This document shows, in pieces, positions 1 to 7,031 of a DNA stretch of 64,000 nucleotides (its first letter is position 1; every line of letters starts with the position of its first letter). Source of the DNA: Hymenobacter rubidus (GTDB lineage Bacteria; Bacteroidota; Bacteroidia; Cytophagales; Hymenobacteraceae); the NCBI RefSeq assembly GCF_016734815.1, contig NZ_JAERQF010000030.1:1-64000 (forward strand), in the 5' to 3' direction. The notes beneath the pieces are model-generated. The model saw nothing but the letters and a program-made list of their open reading frames with translations. It was not told the origin of the DNA and did no database searches. The position numbers and the translations under genes are program-made.

Positions 1-84
1 CAACTCGGCATCAGGGCCGCGGCAGAGCTAAAACTGGCTAGAGCGCTAGGCAACAGCCGCCCCGCCGGGGCTGCAACTGCCTAA
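1..84 (+). CDS. Possible 3' end of a truncated coding region
   Basis: Frame 1 is open from the window edge to a TAA at 82-84 and would encode a 27-residue C-terminus rich in Ala, Leu and Arg. The other two forward frames close earlier. Base composition is GC-rich like neighbouring genes, and the sequence becomes AT-rich straight after the stop. The family cannot be recognised from this fragment, and it may not be coding. Confidence 0.3.
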   Translation, partial: QLGIRAAAELKLARALGNSRPAGAATA

Positions 85-362
85 GTCCTAACACTAAAAA
101 CAACACATACGACTAACCCGAACCAGCGCGAAAATAACGTTGAGTACATGGAATACATTCCGGCACCGTGTATTTCCTCCGGCATCTCCAAGTCACATCT
201 GCTGGAAAAGGAAACTAATTAATTCAAGTGTGTATGCATCATTTCCTTGCATTCCCAGATGTTCCTTAAGGCCAGAAAAAATGGAAGACTAAAGTAACCA
301 TTATTGTCTTATAATTTATATTATGTTAAATTAGTTTTCAAATTGTCCCTTACCTACTACCC
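85..362. other. Intergenic stretch with no recognisable gene
   Basis: This stretch is clearly more AT-rich than the rest of the window. I see no convincing reading frame, tRNA, riboswitch or repeat in it. A frame from 304 to 636 is open on the plus strand, but it runs through the terminator and antisense into the TPR gene, so it is not taken as a gene. Confidence 0.5.
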
Positions 363-397
363 AAAAAAGCCCGCCCATGTAATGGGCGGGCTTCTTA
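363..397 (-). terminator. Rho-independent terminator of the TPR gene
   Basis: The 10-bp arms at 368-377 and 383-392 pair perfectly (AGCCCGCCCA). On the minus strand the stem is followed by a T-rich run. It lies just downstream of the stop codon at 416. Confidence 0.85.
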
Positions 398-415
398 CCT
401 ACTGCATAATAGCAA

Positions 416-1573
416 TTACTTTTTCAGAGACTGCAATTTCGCATTCATTTTTTCCGAATCCGCCGTACGCCCTAATCGGGAATAAATCTTCTGCAACGAT
501 GAAATGGTGTTGCGGTCATCCGGTTGTAGTTGAAGCGCCTTCTCAAAGTACGGAATCGCAGCTTCAAAATACTTTTTGCCTTCGGCCTCGTACTTTTTGC
601 CACTTACCTGATAGGTCTTCAAATCCATCTTGCTGACTTTCGTGTAAGCATCGGCAGCTTTATTGTAGTTATAAACCCCAAGGTTAAATTCAGCATCAAA
701 GTTGTTGGGGTCCATTTCGACAGCTTTTCGGTAGTCCGCCACTGCCAGGTCCGTCTTCTTCTGCTGGTCGTACATAGAGCCCCGCACCGCGTAGAGGTTG
801 GAATTGCTTGGGTCCGCCACAATGGCTTTGCTGATTTTATTCAACGCATCTTCCCCTTTGCCCGAAGCCAACGACATGTTCAGGTCTTCCAGCATAAAGG
901 CTTTGTTGTTGGGGTATGCCACCAGTGCTTGTTGCACCACTTTCGCAGCTTCGGCCTCGTCCTTCTGCTGACGGGCAATCTGCAGCAAGCGCGAGTACAA
1001 CGTAACCGACTTGTAGTTCATGCCCAGCAGCTGGTTGTAGCTCGCTTTTGCGCCTGCGTAGTCTTGCTTAGCCTCCGAGGCGTAGGCTGAGTAAAGTACT
1101 GCAGTGGTGTCCTGCGGCTTGATTTGGGAGGCGAGCTTATAGCTGGCAATCGCTTTGTCGTAGTCTTTGGCATTGTAGCTATTTACGGCATCGTTAAAAG
1201 CGTGACCGTAGAGGTTATCCAGATGGGTAACGGCCTGCTTGCCAAATTCGCCGTCCTTGGTATCCAGTTCAATGGTCTTCGCGAAAGACTCGTACGCTTT
1301 CTGAGTTCCTTCGCCCGGCAGCAGTTGCTTGCTATAAATCGGGCTCTCCATCATCCCCTGATAGATTTCCCCGCGGGTGTACCAGGTTTTGGCCTTGCCA
1401 CTGGTTTTCTCGTTGACAATGGCTTTGTCAATTTCGGTCCGGGCTTTATCAAGCAAGCCGGTACGCTGGTTGAGAATGGCATTGGTCACAGCCGAAGTTT
1501 GGGCCGAAACCAGCGCGGGAAAACCAGCCGACAGCACGGCCCCTGCAACAAACGTTAACAGATTCTTCTTCAT
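416..1573 (-). CDS. Secreted tetratricopeptide-repeat protein
   Basis: This encodes a 385-residue protein. The start at 1573 gives MKKNLLTF followed by a hydrophobic stretch ending near VSAQ, a typical signal peptide; the longer frame up to 1606 would put charged residues in front of it. Degenerate TPR units (alternating small and aromatic residues, with A-x-x-x-Y/F-x-x-A-L motifs) run from about residue 140 to the C-terminus. TPR proteins act as protein-interaction scaffolds, and a periplasmic or outer-membrane-facing location is inferred. It lies downstream of gyrA, but a terminator between them suggests separate transcription. The exact role is unknown. Confidence 0.85.
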   Translation of the reverse strand: MKKNLLTFVAGAVLSAGFPALVSAQTSAVTNAILNQRTGLLDKARTEIDKAIVNEKTSGKAKTWYTRGEIYQGMMESPIYSKQLLPGEGTQKAYESFAKTIELDTKDGEFGKQAVTHLDNLYGHAFNDAVNSYNAKDYDKAIASYKLASQIKPQDTTAVLYSAYASEAKQDYAGAKASYNQLLGMNYKSVTLYSRLLQIARQQKDEAEAAKVVQQALVAYPNNKAFMLEDLNMSLASGKGEDALNKISKAIVADPSNSNLYAVRGSMYDQQKKTDLAVADYRKAVEMDPNNFDAEFNLGVYNYNKAADAYTKVSKMDLKTYQVSGKKYEAEGKKYFEAAIPYFEKALQLQPDDRNTISSLQKIYSRLGRTADSEKMNAKLQSLKK

Positions 1574-1724
1574 AAGATTGGGAATGGGCCCGAAGTCAAT
1601 CGACACAAGGAGTGGGTGTACTTGCTTGACTCCGGACTAAAAAAAGGAAAAATGTAAGTGGGCAAAAAGTCCGCAAAGAAGCGGAAGAACGTGAAGATTT
1701 CGCGTTGGGTTCGTCAAAAATAAA

Positions 1725-1750
1725 CGGGGCGGCCCAAATGGACCGCCCCG
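1725..1750 (-). terminator. Terminator of gyrA
   Basis: A GC-rich hairpin (CGGGGCGG paired with CCGCCCCG) lies 15 bases past the gyrA stop. On the minus strand it is followed by TTTATTTTTG. Confidence 0.8.
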
Positions 1751-1764
1751 CTCCTCTTCAGCAA

Positions 1765-4380
1765 TTATGCCAAGTCCGCTTCTTCGGCATCATCCTCCGA
1801 CTCTTCTTCTTCAACATCGTCGTCCAATTCCTCGGAGTCATCGTCATCTGCTGACAGGTCCTCCGTTTCAACAACGGCAGCAGCTGCATCCGGACCAACG
1901 GCCAGCGTGGTATCCAATTCAACTTCCTCTTCCTTTTCTTCCGCCGCGACTTTGGCAACGGAGGAAATCTCGTCGTTAGCACTGATTTTGATGAGCCGTA
2001 CCCCTTGAGTAGCCCGCCCAATGGTGCGCAAATCGCTCATTCGCAAACGAATGGTGATGCCTGACTTATTGATAATCATGAGGTCGTCGGCATCGTTTAC
2101 ATCCTTGATGGCGACCAGATTACCTGTTTTTTCGGTAATCTTCATGGCCCGAACGCCCTTGCCGCCGCGGTTGGTTACGCGGTATTCATCGAGCGAGCTT
2201 CGTTTACCAAAGCCGTTTTCGCTGACCACCAGCAGTTCCTGGGAGGGGTCGGCCAGACACACCATGCCCACTACCCTATCGCCGGGCGTGTCGGATAAGC
2301 TGATGCCCCGGACGCCCGCCGCCGCACGGCCCATGGAGCGCACCTTGGCTTCGTTGAAGCGCACGGCCCGGCCGGAACGCAAGGCCAAAACCACCTCAGA
2401 ATTAGGCGTCAGGAGCTGCACGTCTAAAATCCGGTCGCCTTCGTTGATGGTGATGGCGTTGATGCCGGCGGTGCGAGGCCGCGAATAGGCCTCCAGCGGG
2501 GTTTTCTTCACCGTGCCCTGCTCGGTGCAGAACATCAGGTAGGTATTTTCAAGGTAATCGGGGTCTTTCAGGCCGCGCACGTTCAGAACGGAACGAACCT
2601 TGTCCTCGCGGGGAATTTCGATGAGGTTCTGAATGGGCAAGCCCTTGGTGGCCTTCCCTCCTTCCGGCACCTCGTACACTTTCAGCCAGAACACGCGGCC
2701 GAGCTCGGTGAAGAACAGCAGGTATTCGTGGGTAGTGGCCACAAAAAGGTGCTCCGTGAAGTCATCCTTTTTGGTGGCAGCGCCCCGCGAGCCCTGTCCT
2801 CCCCGCCCCTGGGCGCGGTACTCGTCCAGGTTGGTGCGCTTGATGTAGCCCTCGCGGCTGATGGTGATGACCATGGCCTCGTCGGCAATCATGTCCTCGG
2901 TCGAGAAATCACCACCGATGTAGTTGATTTCAGTGCGACGGGCGTCGCCGTACCGCTCGCGGATGTCTTCGAGCTCGGTTTTGATGATGCCGCGCTGCAA
3001 CGCATCCGACGCCAATACGGCGTTCAGGTGGTCAATCAAGCGCATCAAGTCCTCGTATTCGGCCACAATTTTATCACGCTCCAAGCCGGTGAGGCGCTGC
3101 AAACGCATGTCGAGGATGGCACGGGCCTGCACTTCGCTCAGCGCGAAACGGGTAATGAGCTGGCCACGGGCCACTTCCGGGTCGCGCGAGCCCCGAATCA
3201 GGGCAATCACCTCGTCCAGGTGGTCGAGCGCAATGAGCAAGCCCTCCAGAATATGGGCCCGTTTCTGGGCTTCGGCCAACTCAAACTTGGTGCGGCGAAT
3301 GATGATTTCGGCGCGGTGCTCCACAAAATAATGAATCAGCTGCTGCAGATTCAGCGTCATGGGGCGGCCCTTTACCAGGCACACGTTGTTGACGCCAAAC
3401 GAGCTTTGCAGCTGGGTGTATTTGTAGAGGTTGTTGAGCACCACGCTGGGCATGGCGTCGCGCTTCAGGTCGTAGACGATGCGCATGCCGTCGCGGTCCG
3501 ACTCATCGCGCATGTCCGAAATGCCCTCAATCTTCTTGTCGTTAATAAGCGCGGCCGTCTTCTCAATCATCGACGCCTTGTTCACCATGTAGGGAATCTC
3601 GGTGACGACGATTTGCTCCTTGCCGGTTTTGGTGGTTTCGAAGGTGGCTTTGGCCCGCATCACCACACGGCCGCGGCCGGTTTCGAAGGCCTGCTTCACG
3701 CCTTCGTAGCCGTAGATGATGCCGCCGGTGGGGAAGTCCGGGGCCGTCACGTACTGCATCAGCTCGGCCACCGTGATATCGGGGTTATCGAGGTAGGCCA
3801 CGATGCCGTTTATCACTTCCGTCAGGTTGTGGGGCGCCATGTTGGTGGCCATGCCCACGGCAATGCCCGACGTGCCGTTCACCAACAGGTTGGGGAATTT
3901 GGCGGGTAATACGCTGGGCTCTTCCAGCGAGTCGTCAAAGTTCGGCTGGAAGTCAACGGTGTCCTTGTCCAGGTCGTTGAGCATCTCGTCGGAGATGCGC
4001 TTGAGGCGGGCTTCGGTGTAGCGCATGGCAGCCGGAGAATCGCCGTCGACCGACCCAAAGTTGCCCTGGCCGTCCACCAGTGGGTAGCGCAGGCTCCAGT
4101 CCTGGGCCATGCGCACCATGGTGTCGTACACGGAGCTGTCGCCGTGCGGGTGGTATTTACCCAGCACCTCGCCCACGATACGGGCCGACTTCTTGTACGA
4201 CTTGTTGTAGGCCACGCCCAGCTCGCTCATGCCGTAGAGCACCCGCCGGTGCACGGGCTTGAGGCCGTCGCGCACATCGGGCAGGGCCCGGGAGATGATA
4301 ACCGACATCGAGTAGTCGATGTACGCGCCCCGCATCTCGTCTTCGATGTTTATCGAAATGATTTTTTCGCCTTCCGCCAT
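1765..4380 (-). CDS. gyrA: DNA gyrase subunit A
   Basis: This encodes an 871-residue type II topoisomerase subunit that cuts and rejoins DNA and, with GyrB, introduces negative supercoils using ATP. The N-terminal breakage-reunion domain shows RALPDVRDGLKPVHRR near residue 31. The quinolone-resistance region HPHGDSSVYDT is near 77-87, with the positions equivalent to E. coli Ser83 and Asp87 unchanged. The catalytic tyrosine is Tyr121 in RYTEARL. The C-terminal half is a beta-pinwheel with a GyrA-box-like NRGGKG motif. The protein ends in a very acidic tail of about 60 residues rich in Asp and Glu. It appears to be transcribed alone, with a promoter-like box at 4461-4468 and its own terminator. 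The GyrA box favours GyrA over ParC. Confidence 0.97.
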   Translation of the reverse strand: MAEGEKIISINIEDEMRGAYIDYSMSVIISRALPDVRDGLKPVHRRVLYGMSELGVAYNKSYKKSARIVGEVLGKYHPHGDSSVYDTMVRMAQDWSLRYPLVDGQGNFGSVDGDSPAAMRYTEARLKRISDEMLNDLDKDTVDFQPNFDDSLEEPSVLPAKFPNLLVNGTSGIAVGMATNMAPHNLTEVINGIVAYLDNPDITVAELMQYVTAPDFPTGGIIYGYEGVKQAFETGRGRVVMRAKATFETTKTGKEQIVVTEIPYMVNKASMIEKTAALINDKKIEGISDMRDESDRDGMRIVYDLKRDAMPSVVLNNLYKYTQLQSSFGVNNVCLVKGRPMTLNLQQLIHYFVEHRAEIIIRRTKFELAEAQKRAHILEGLLIALDHLDEVIALIRGSRDPEVARGQLITRFALSEVQARAILDMRLQRLTGLERDKIVAEYEDLMRLIDHLNAVLASDALQRGIIKTELEDIRERYGDARRTEINYIGGDFSTEDMIADEAMVITISREGYIKRTNLDEYRAQGRGGQGSRGAATKKDDFTEHLFVATTHEYLLFFTELGRVFWLKVYEVPEGGKATKGLPIQNLIEIPREDKVRSVLNVRGLKDPDYLENTYLMFCTEQGTVKKTPLEAYSRPRTAGINAITINEGDRILDVQLLTPNSEVVLALRSGRAVRFNEAKVRSMGRAAAGVRGISLSDTPGDRVVGMVCLADPSQELLVVSENGFGKRSSLDEYRVTNRGGKGVRAMKITEKTGNLVAIKDVNDADDLMIINKSGITIRLRMSDLRTIGRATQGVRLIKISANDEISSVAKVAAEEKEEEVELDTTLAVGPDAAAAVVETEDLSADDDDSEELDDDVEEEESEDDAEEADLA

Positions 4381-4395
4381 TGAGGGGGTTGATAG

Positions 4396-4434
4396 GCGGC
4401 TTGAAAAAACCCAAATAAGAGGGTTTTTAGCCGC
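4396..4434 (-). promoter_or_regulatory. Hairpin in the gyrA 5' leader
   Basis: The arms GCGGC..AAAAAACCC and GGGTTTTTAGCCGC fold into a long stem with a two-base bulge, 16 bases before the gyrA start codon. On the transcribed strand the distal arm contains a T-run, so it could act as an attenuator or control translation. No function is proven. Confidence 0.45.
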
Positions 4435-4460
4435 AGGGTGAATGGTTCTTTATATGCGTG

Positions 4461-4468
4461 CGAAGATA
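4461..4468 (-). promoter_or_regulatory. Probable -7 promoter element of gyrA
   Basis: The minus strand reads TATCTTCG, matching the Bacteroidota -7 consensus TAnnTTTG at all but one base. It leaves a leader of roughly 75 nt before gyrA. The -33 element is not clear. Confidence 0.4.
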
Positions 4469-4472
4469 CAAC

Positions 4473-4507
4473 AAAAAGGCCGCAACGACAAGCGCTGCGG
4501 CCTTTTT
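4473..4507 (-). terminator. Terminator of the small lipoprotein gene
   Basis: The 12-bp arms (AAAAAGGCCGCA and its complement) flank an 11-base loop. The structure has A/T runs on both sides, so it could work in either direction. It separates the lipoprotein gene from the gyrA promoter. Confidence 0.8.
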
Positions 4508-4603
4508 TAGGAGGATGCACGTGGGGCCTTTTTTAACGAGACAGGGACGGCTGGAGACTTAAAAAACTGACAACGGGCTACTACGCGCGAGCCCGCCGAC
4601 TGG

Positions 4604-4837
4604 TTATTTAAGCGGCTTGCTTTTGTCGAGGGAATTGTGCCCGCCCTTGGGGTTATAGGTCTTGATTTTTTGGCCAATGGCGGGGCTCTGCATTTTCCAG
4701 AGCGGCTGGCCCCGGTACTTCACCCCGCCGTGCAGGTGCGCCTTGCGGGTGTGGCACGACTCGATGGGGCAGTTGCGGCAACTGGCGGCGCTGAGCAGCA
4801 ACAGCAGGCCGAAAAGAAAACGAACAGACAGCTTCAT
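4604..4837 (-). CDS. Small cysteine-containing lipoprotein, function unknown
   Basis: This encodes 77 residues. The N-terminus has two basic residues, a leucine-rich core and a lipobox ending LLSAASC at about residue 20, so export and lipidation are likely. Two more cysteines follow within eight residues (RNCPIESC), next to a basic segment with several His and Lys residues. The three cysteines and two histidines could bind a metal, but this is inference. A TAnnTTTG box ends only four bases before the start codon, implying a leaderless transcript. I recognise no named family. It is independent of gyrA because a terminator lies between them. Confidence 0.7.
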   Translation of the reverse strand: MKLSVRFLFGLLLLLSAASCRNCPIESCHTRKAHLHGGVKYRGQPLWKMQSPAIGQKIKTYNPKGGHNSLDKSKPLK

Positions 4838-4841
4838 GGCG

Positions 4842-4849
4842 CAAAGGTA
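4842..4849 (-). promoter_or_regulatory. -7 promoter element, leaderless arrangement
   Basis: The minus strand reads TACCTTTG, a perfect TAnnTTTG match, then CGCC, then the ATG of the small lipoprotein. Transcription would start at or next to the start codon. Confidence 0.55.
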
Positions 4850-4894
4850 ACGGGGCGAACCGCTCGCCCTCCCCTTAACGCAAGCCCACCCGTT

Positions 4895-5542
4895 TTAGTC
4901 AATGCCGTCCCACTCGGCCAGAAAACGGGCTACGTAGGTTTCCATAAAGGCGTGGCGTTCCTGCGCCACCTGGCGGGCCGCGTCGGTGTTGAGCCGGTCT
5001 TTCAGGTGCAGCAGTTTTTCGTAGAAATGGTTGAGGGTGGGCGCGGTATTTTTCTGGTAGCTGGCAAAGCTGTCGTGGGCCACGGGCGCCACGGCGGGGT
5101 CGTGCAGGGGCCGGCCTTTGTGGCCACCGTAGGCAAACGCCCGCGCAACGCCAATGGCGCCAATGGCATCCAGGCGGTCGGCATCCTGCACCAAAGCAGC
5201 CTCCACCGACGTAACGGGCGTGGCCACCCCCAAACCTTTAAAGGATACTTCGCGAATAACGGTTTCGACGCGGGCAATCAGCGCGGCGGCGGCGTGCTGG
5301 CTGCGCAGCCACTCGCGGGCCGCGCGGGGGCCAGCTTCGTAGTCGCCGTCGTGGAACTTCCAGTCGGCAATGTCGTGCAGCAAGGCGGCTAGCTCCGTGG
5401 TTTCGGGGTCGGCTTCGGGGTGGGCGGCGGCCAGCCGGCGGGCCATCAGCCACACCCGCCGGATGTGCGCCCAATCGTGCCCACTGCCTTCGCCGGCAAA
5501 TTTTTGCTCGATGAAACGAGCGGTTGCAGTAATTAAATCCAC
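4895..5542 (-). CDS. HD-domain phosphohydrolase (YedJ-like)
   Basis: This encodes about 215 residues. The metal-binding HD-superfamily signature is present: HDWAHIRRV near the N-terminus, then LLHDIADWKFHD, and a later QDADRLDAIGAIG. Together these are typical of the YedJ-like group of metal-dependent phosphohydrolases. The substrate is not known. The frame is open up to 5710, but that part would overlap the divergent PAP2 gene. Homologous proteins begin just before the LITATARFIEQKF segment, so a GTG at 5542 or a TTG at 5548 is preferred. The protein has no signal peptide and is probably cytoplasmic. Confidence 0.85.
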   Translation of the reverse strand: MDLITATARFIEQKFAGEGSGHDWAHIRRVWLMARRLAAAHPEADPETTELAALLHDIADWKFHDGDYEAGPRAAREWLRSQHAAAALIARVETVIREVSFKGLGVATPVTSVEAALVQDADRLDAIGAIGVARAFAYGGHKGRPLHDPAVAPVAHDSFASYQKNTAPTLNHFYEKLLHLKDRLNTDAARQVAQERHAFMETYVARFLAEWDGID

Positions 5543-5667
5543 AGACAAAACGGGTAAACCCCGGGAAAACTCAGAATACGGCCGCAAGTTAGTACCCGCG
5601 GCGGCGCTTGGTGGTTCAGGTCCCGCCCCTACGCCCTTTCTTCGTACATCTCCTTTATTCATCGCCC

Positions 5668-6480
5668 ATGTGTTCCCGCCACGTTTTACGTCTGGCCTTC
5701 CTGCTGCCACTGGCAGCCGCCCCCCAACTAGCGCCGGCCCAAATCCCGGTGCCCACCGACACCACCCATAAGTACCAGAACCCGGCCGGCGTGCCCGGAC
5801 CGGTCAAGAAGTCTTTCTTTAAAAGCAAGGGCTTTCGCGCCACCATTGTGCCGGCTGTGCTCATCGGCTACGGGGCCAGCACCATTTACGGCAATGGCCT
5901 CTACAGCTCCTACGATGCCAAGCGCGACATCCGCAACGCCTTTGGCACTTACCGCAACCACATCGACGATTACCTGCAATGGGCGCCCTACCTGGAAATT
6001 CCGGTGGCGCTGCTGGCGGGCGTAGAATCGCACGACGACCGGATAAACCTAGGGCTGGTGCTGCTGAAAAGCGAGTTCATCATGCTGGGCTCGGTGTACG
6101 TGGTCAAAACCCTGACCCACATCGAACGGCCCGACGAGTCAGACCACCTCTCGTTTCCGTCGGGGCACACGGCGCAGGCCTTTTTGGCCGCCAGCATTGT
6201 GCACGCCGAATTCCGGGACAAAAGCCAGTGGTACGGCATTGGCGCGTATACCCTGGCCACAAGCGTCGCCGCCTTTCGGATGATTAACAACAAGCACTGG
6301 GAGTCCGACGTGGTGGCCGGGGCGGGCTTCGGCATTCTGTCGGCACACGTGGCCTACCTCTCCCACCGCAACCGCTGGGGCCACAAGCCCAGCGGCCGCG
6401 GCATCGGCGACACTAGTTTCGTGCCGATGTGGAGCCCGGCGGGTGGTCCGGGCCTGTGCTTCACCTGGCATCCCCAATAG
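5668..6480 (+). CDS. Exported PAP2-family phosphatase
   Basis: This encodes 270 residues from an ATG at 5668, which gives a signal peptide (MCSRHVLRLAFLLPLAAA, cleaved near APAQ). The three phosphatidic-acid-phosphatase motifs are all visible: K-x6-RP in KTLTHIERP, PSGH in SFPSGHTAQAF, and S-R-x5-H-x3-D in SVAAFRMINNKHWESD. The family removes phosphate from lipid phosphates such as phosphatidate or undecaprenyl pyrophosphate. A periplasmic or outer-membrane-associated location is inferred. It is transcribed away from the HD hydrolase across a gap of about 125 bp. A second PAP2 protein of a different subtype lies at 46460-47038. Confidence 0.9.
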   Translation: MCSRHVLRLAFLLPLAAAPQLAPAQIPVPTDTTHKYQNPAGVPGPVKKSFFKSKGFRATIVPAVLIGYGASTIYGNGLYSSYDAKRDIRNAFGTYRNHIDDYLQWAPYLEIPVALLAGVESHDDRINLGLVLLKSEFIMLGSVYVVKTLTHIERPDESDHLSFPSGHTAQAFLAASIVHAEFRDKSQWYGIGAYTLATSVAAFRMINNKHWESDVVAGAGFGILSAHVAYLSHRNRWGHKPSGRGIGDTSFVPMWSPAGGPGLCFTWHPQ

Positions 6481-6541
6481 CTGGTATCTGATTTATTCTA
6501 TACTTCTTTTTCAACTCAACGCTTTTAAGTAGTTTGGCGCT

Positions 6542-6766
6542 ATGGAAACACAACTCATTACCAAATACCGCATTTTCAAGATGGCCCTGGATGGCCCGGC
6601 AACTTCGCATAGCAAATCCTGGACCTTCCGCCCGCTATTGGGCGAGGAAAACCACGAATTTGACTCAACGCAAGCCGCTCATGAGTGGATTGCCGAAAAT
6701 CCGGAAATCATGATTAGAAGCCGGGAATTTACCATCCTGCCCGTTTACCATTTGGTACTGGCTTGA
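6542..6766 (+). CDS. Small hypothetical protein
   Basis: This encodes 74 residues with an ATG start and a strong terminator 12 bases past the stop. The protein is soluble and slightly acidic, with no signal peptide or membrane segment. It contains a central FDSTQAAHEWIAENP segment that looks like a short helix. The isolated position, an AT-rich 60-bp upstream gap and the terminator support it as a real gene. No family is recognised. Confidence 0.6.
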   Translation: METQLITKYRIFKMALDGPATSHSKSWTFRPLLGEENHEFDSTQAAHEWIAENPEIMIRSREFTILPVYHLVLA

Positions 6767-6778
6767 AGGGATAGCCAC

Positions 6779-6817
6779 GAAAAAGCCCGCTGCAATCCAG
6801 TTGCAGCGGGCTTTTTC
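6779..6817. terminator. Bidirectional terminator between the small gene and tRNA-Thr
   Basis: The 17-bp arms at 6779-6795 and 6801-6817 are perfectly complementary, with a five-base loop. A- and T-runs on both sides allow it to end both the plus-strand gene and the minus-strand tRNA. Confidence 0.9.
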
Positions 6818-6826
6818 GCATCAATG

Positions 6827-6899
6827 AGCCGCCTGTCGGACTCGAACCAACGACCCTCTGATTACAAGTCAGAAGCTCTACCAACTGAGCTAAGGCGGC
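6827..6899 (-). tRNA. tRNA-Thr (anticodon TGT)
   Basis: The minus strand folds into a 73-nt cloverleaf. The acceptor GCCGCCT pairs with AGGCGGC, the D-arm contains AGCTCAGTTGGTAGAGC, the anticodon stem is TCTGA/TCAGA with loop CTTGTAA, and the T-arm contains GGTTCGAGTCC. The anticodon TGT reads ACA threonine codons. CCA is not encoded. A TAnnTTTG box ends 12 bases upstream. Confidence 0.97.
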
Positions 6900-6911
6900 G
6901 GGTTGGTGGTG

Positions 6912-6919
6912 CAAAAGTA
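6912..6919 (-). promoter_or_regulatory. -7 promoter element of tRNA-Thr
   Basis: The minus strand reads TACTTTTG, a perfect TAnnTTTG match, 12 bases before the mature tRNA 5' end. Confidence 0.55.
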
Positions 6920-6964
6920 AGGCACCGCGGCAAATGTGCCAGCATTCCGGCAGTTTTTTAATGA

Positions 6965-7001
6965 GAAAAGCGCCCGCAAGCAATGCTTGCGGGCGCTTTT
7001 C
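6965..7001. terminator. Terminator of the DUF349 gene
   Basis: A near-continuous palindrome (GAAAAGCGCCCGCAAGC and its complement around a short loop) lies 30 bases past the DUF349 stop codon. Confidence 0.85.
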
Positions 7002-7031
7002 TGTAGGCGAAGCGCGTTGAGTATAACTCCC

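Noticed and set aside
304..636. Plus-strand frame of 110 codons near the left end
   Set aside because: It runs through the terminator at 363-397 and then antisense through the TPR gene; no family features are visible.
2728..3909. 393-codon plus-strand frame opposite gyrA
   Set aside because: This is an antisense shadow of a long GC-rich gene, with His/Val/Gly-rich composition typical of reversed codons.
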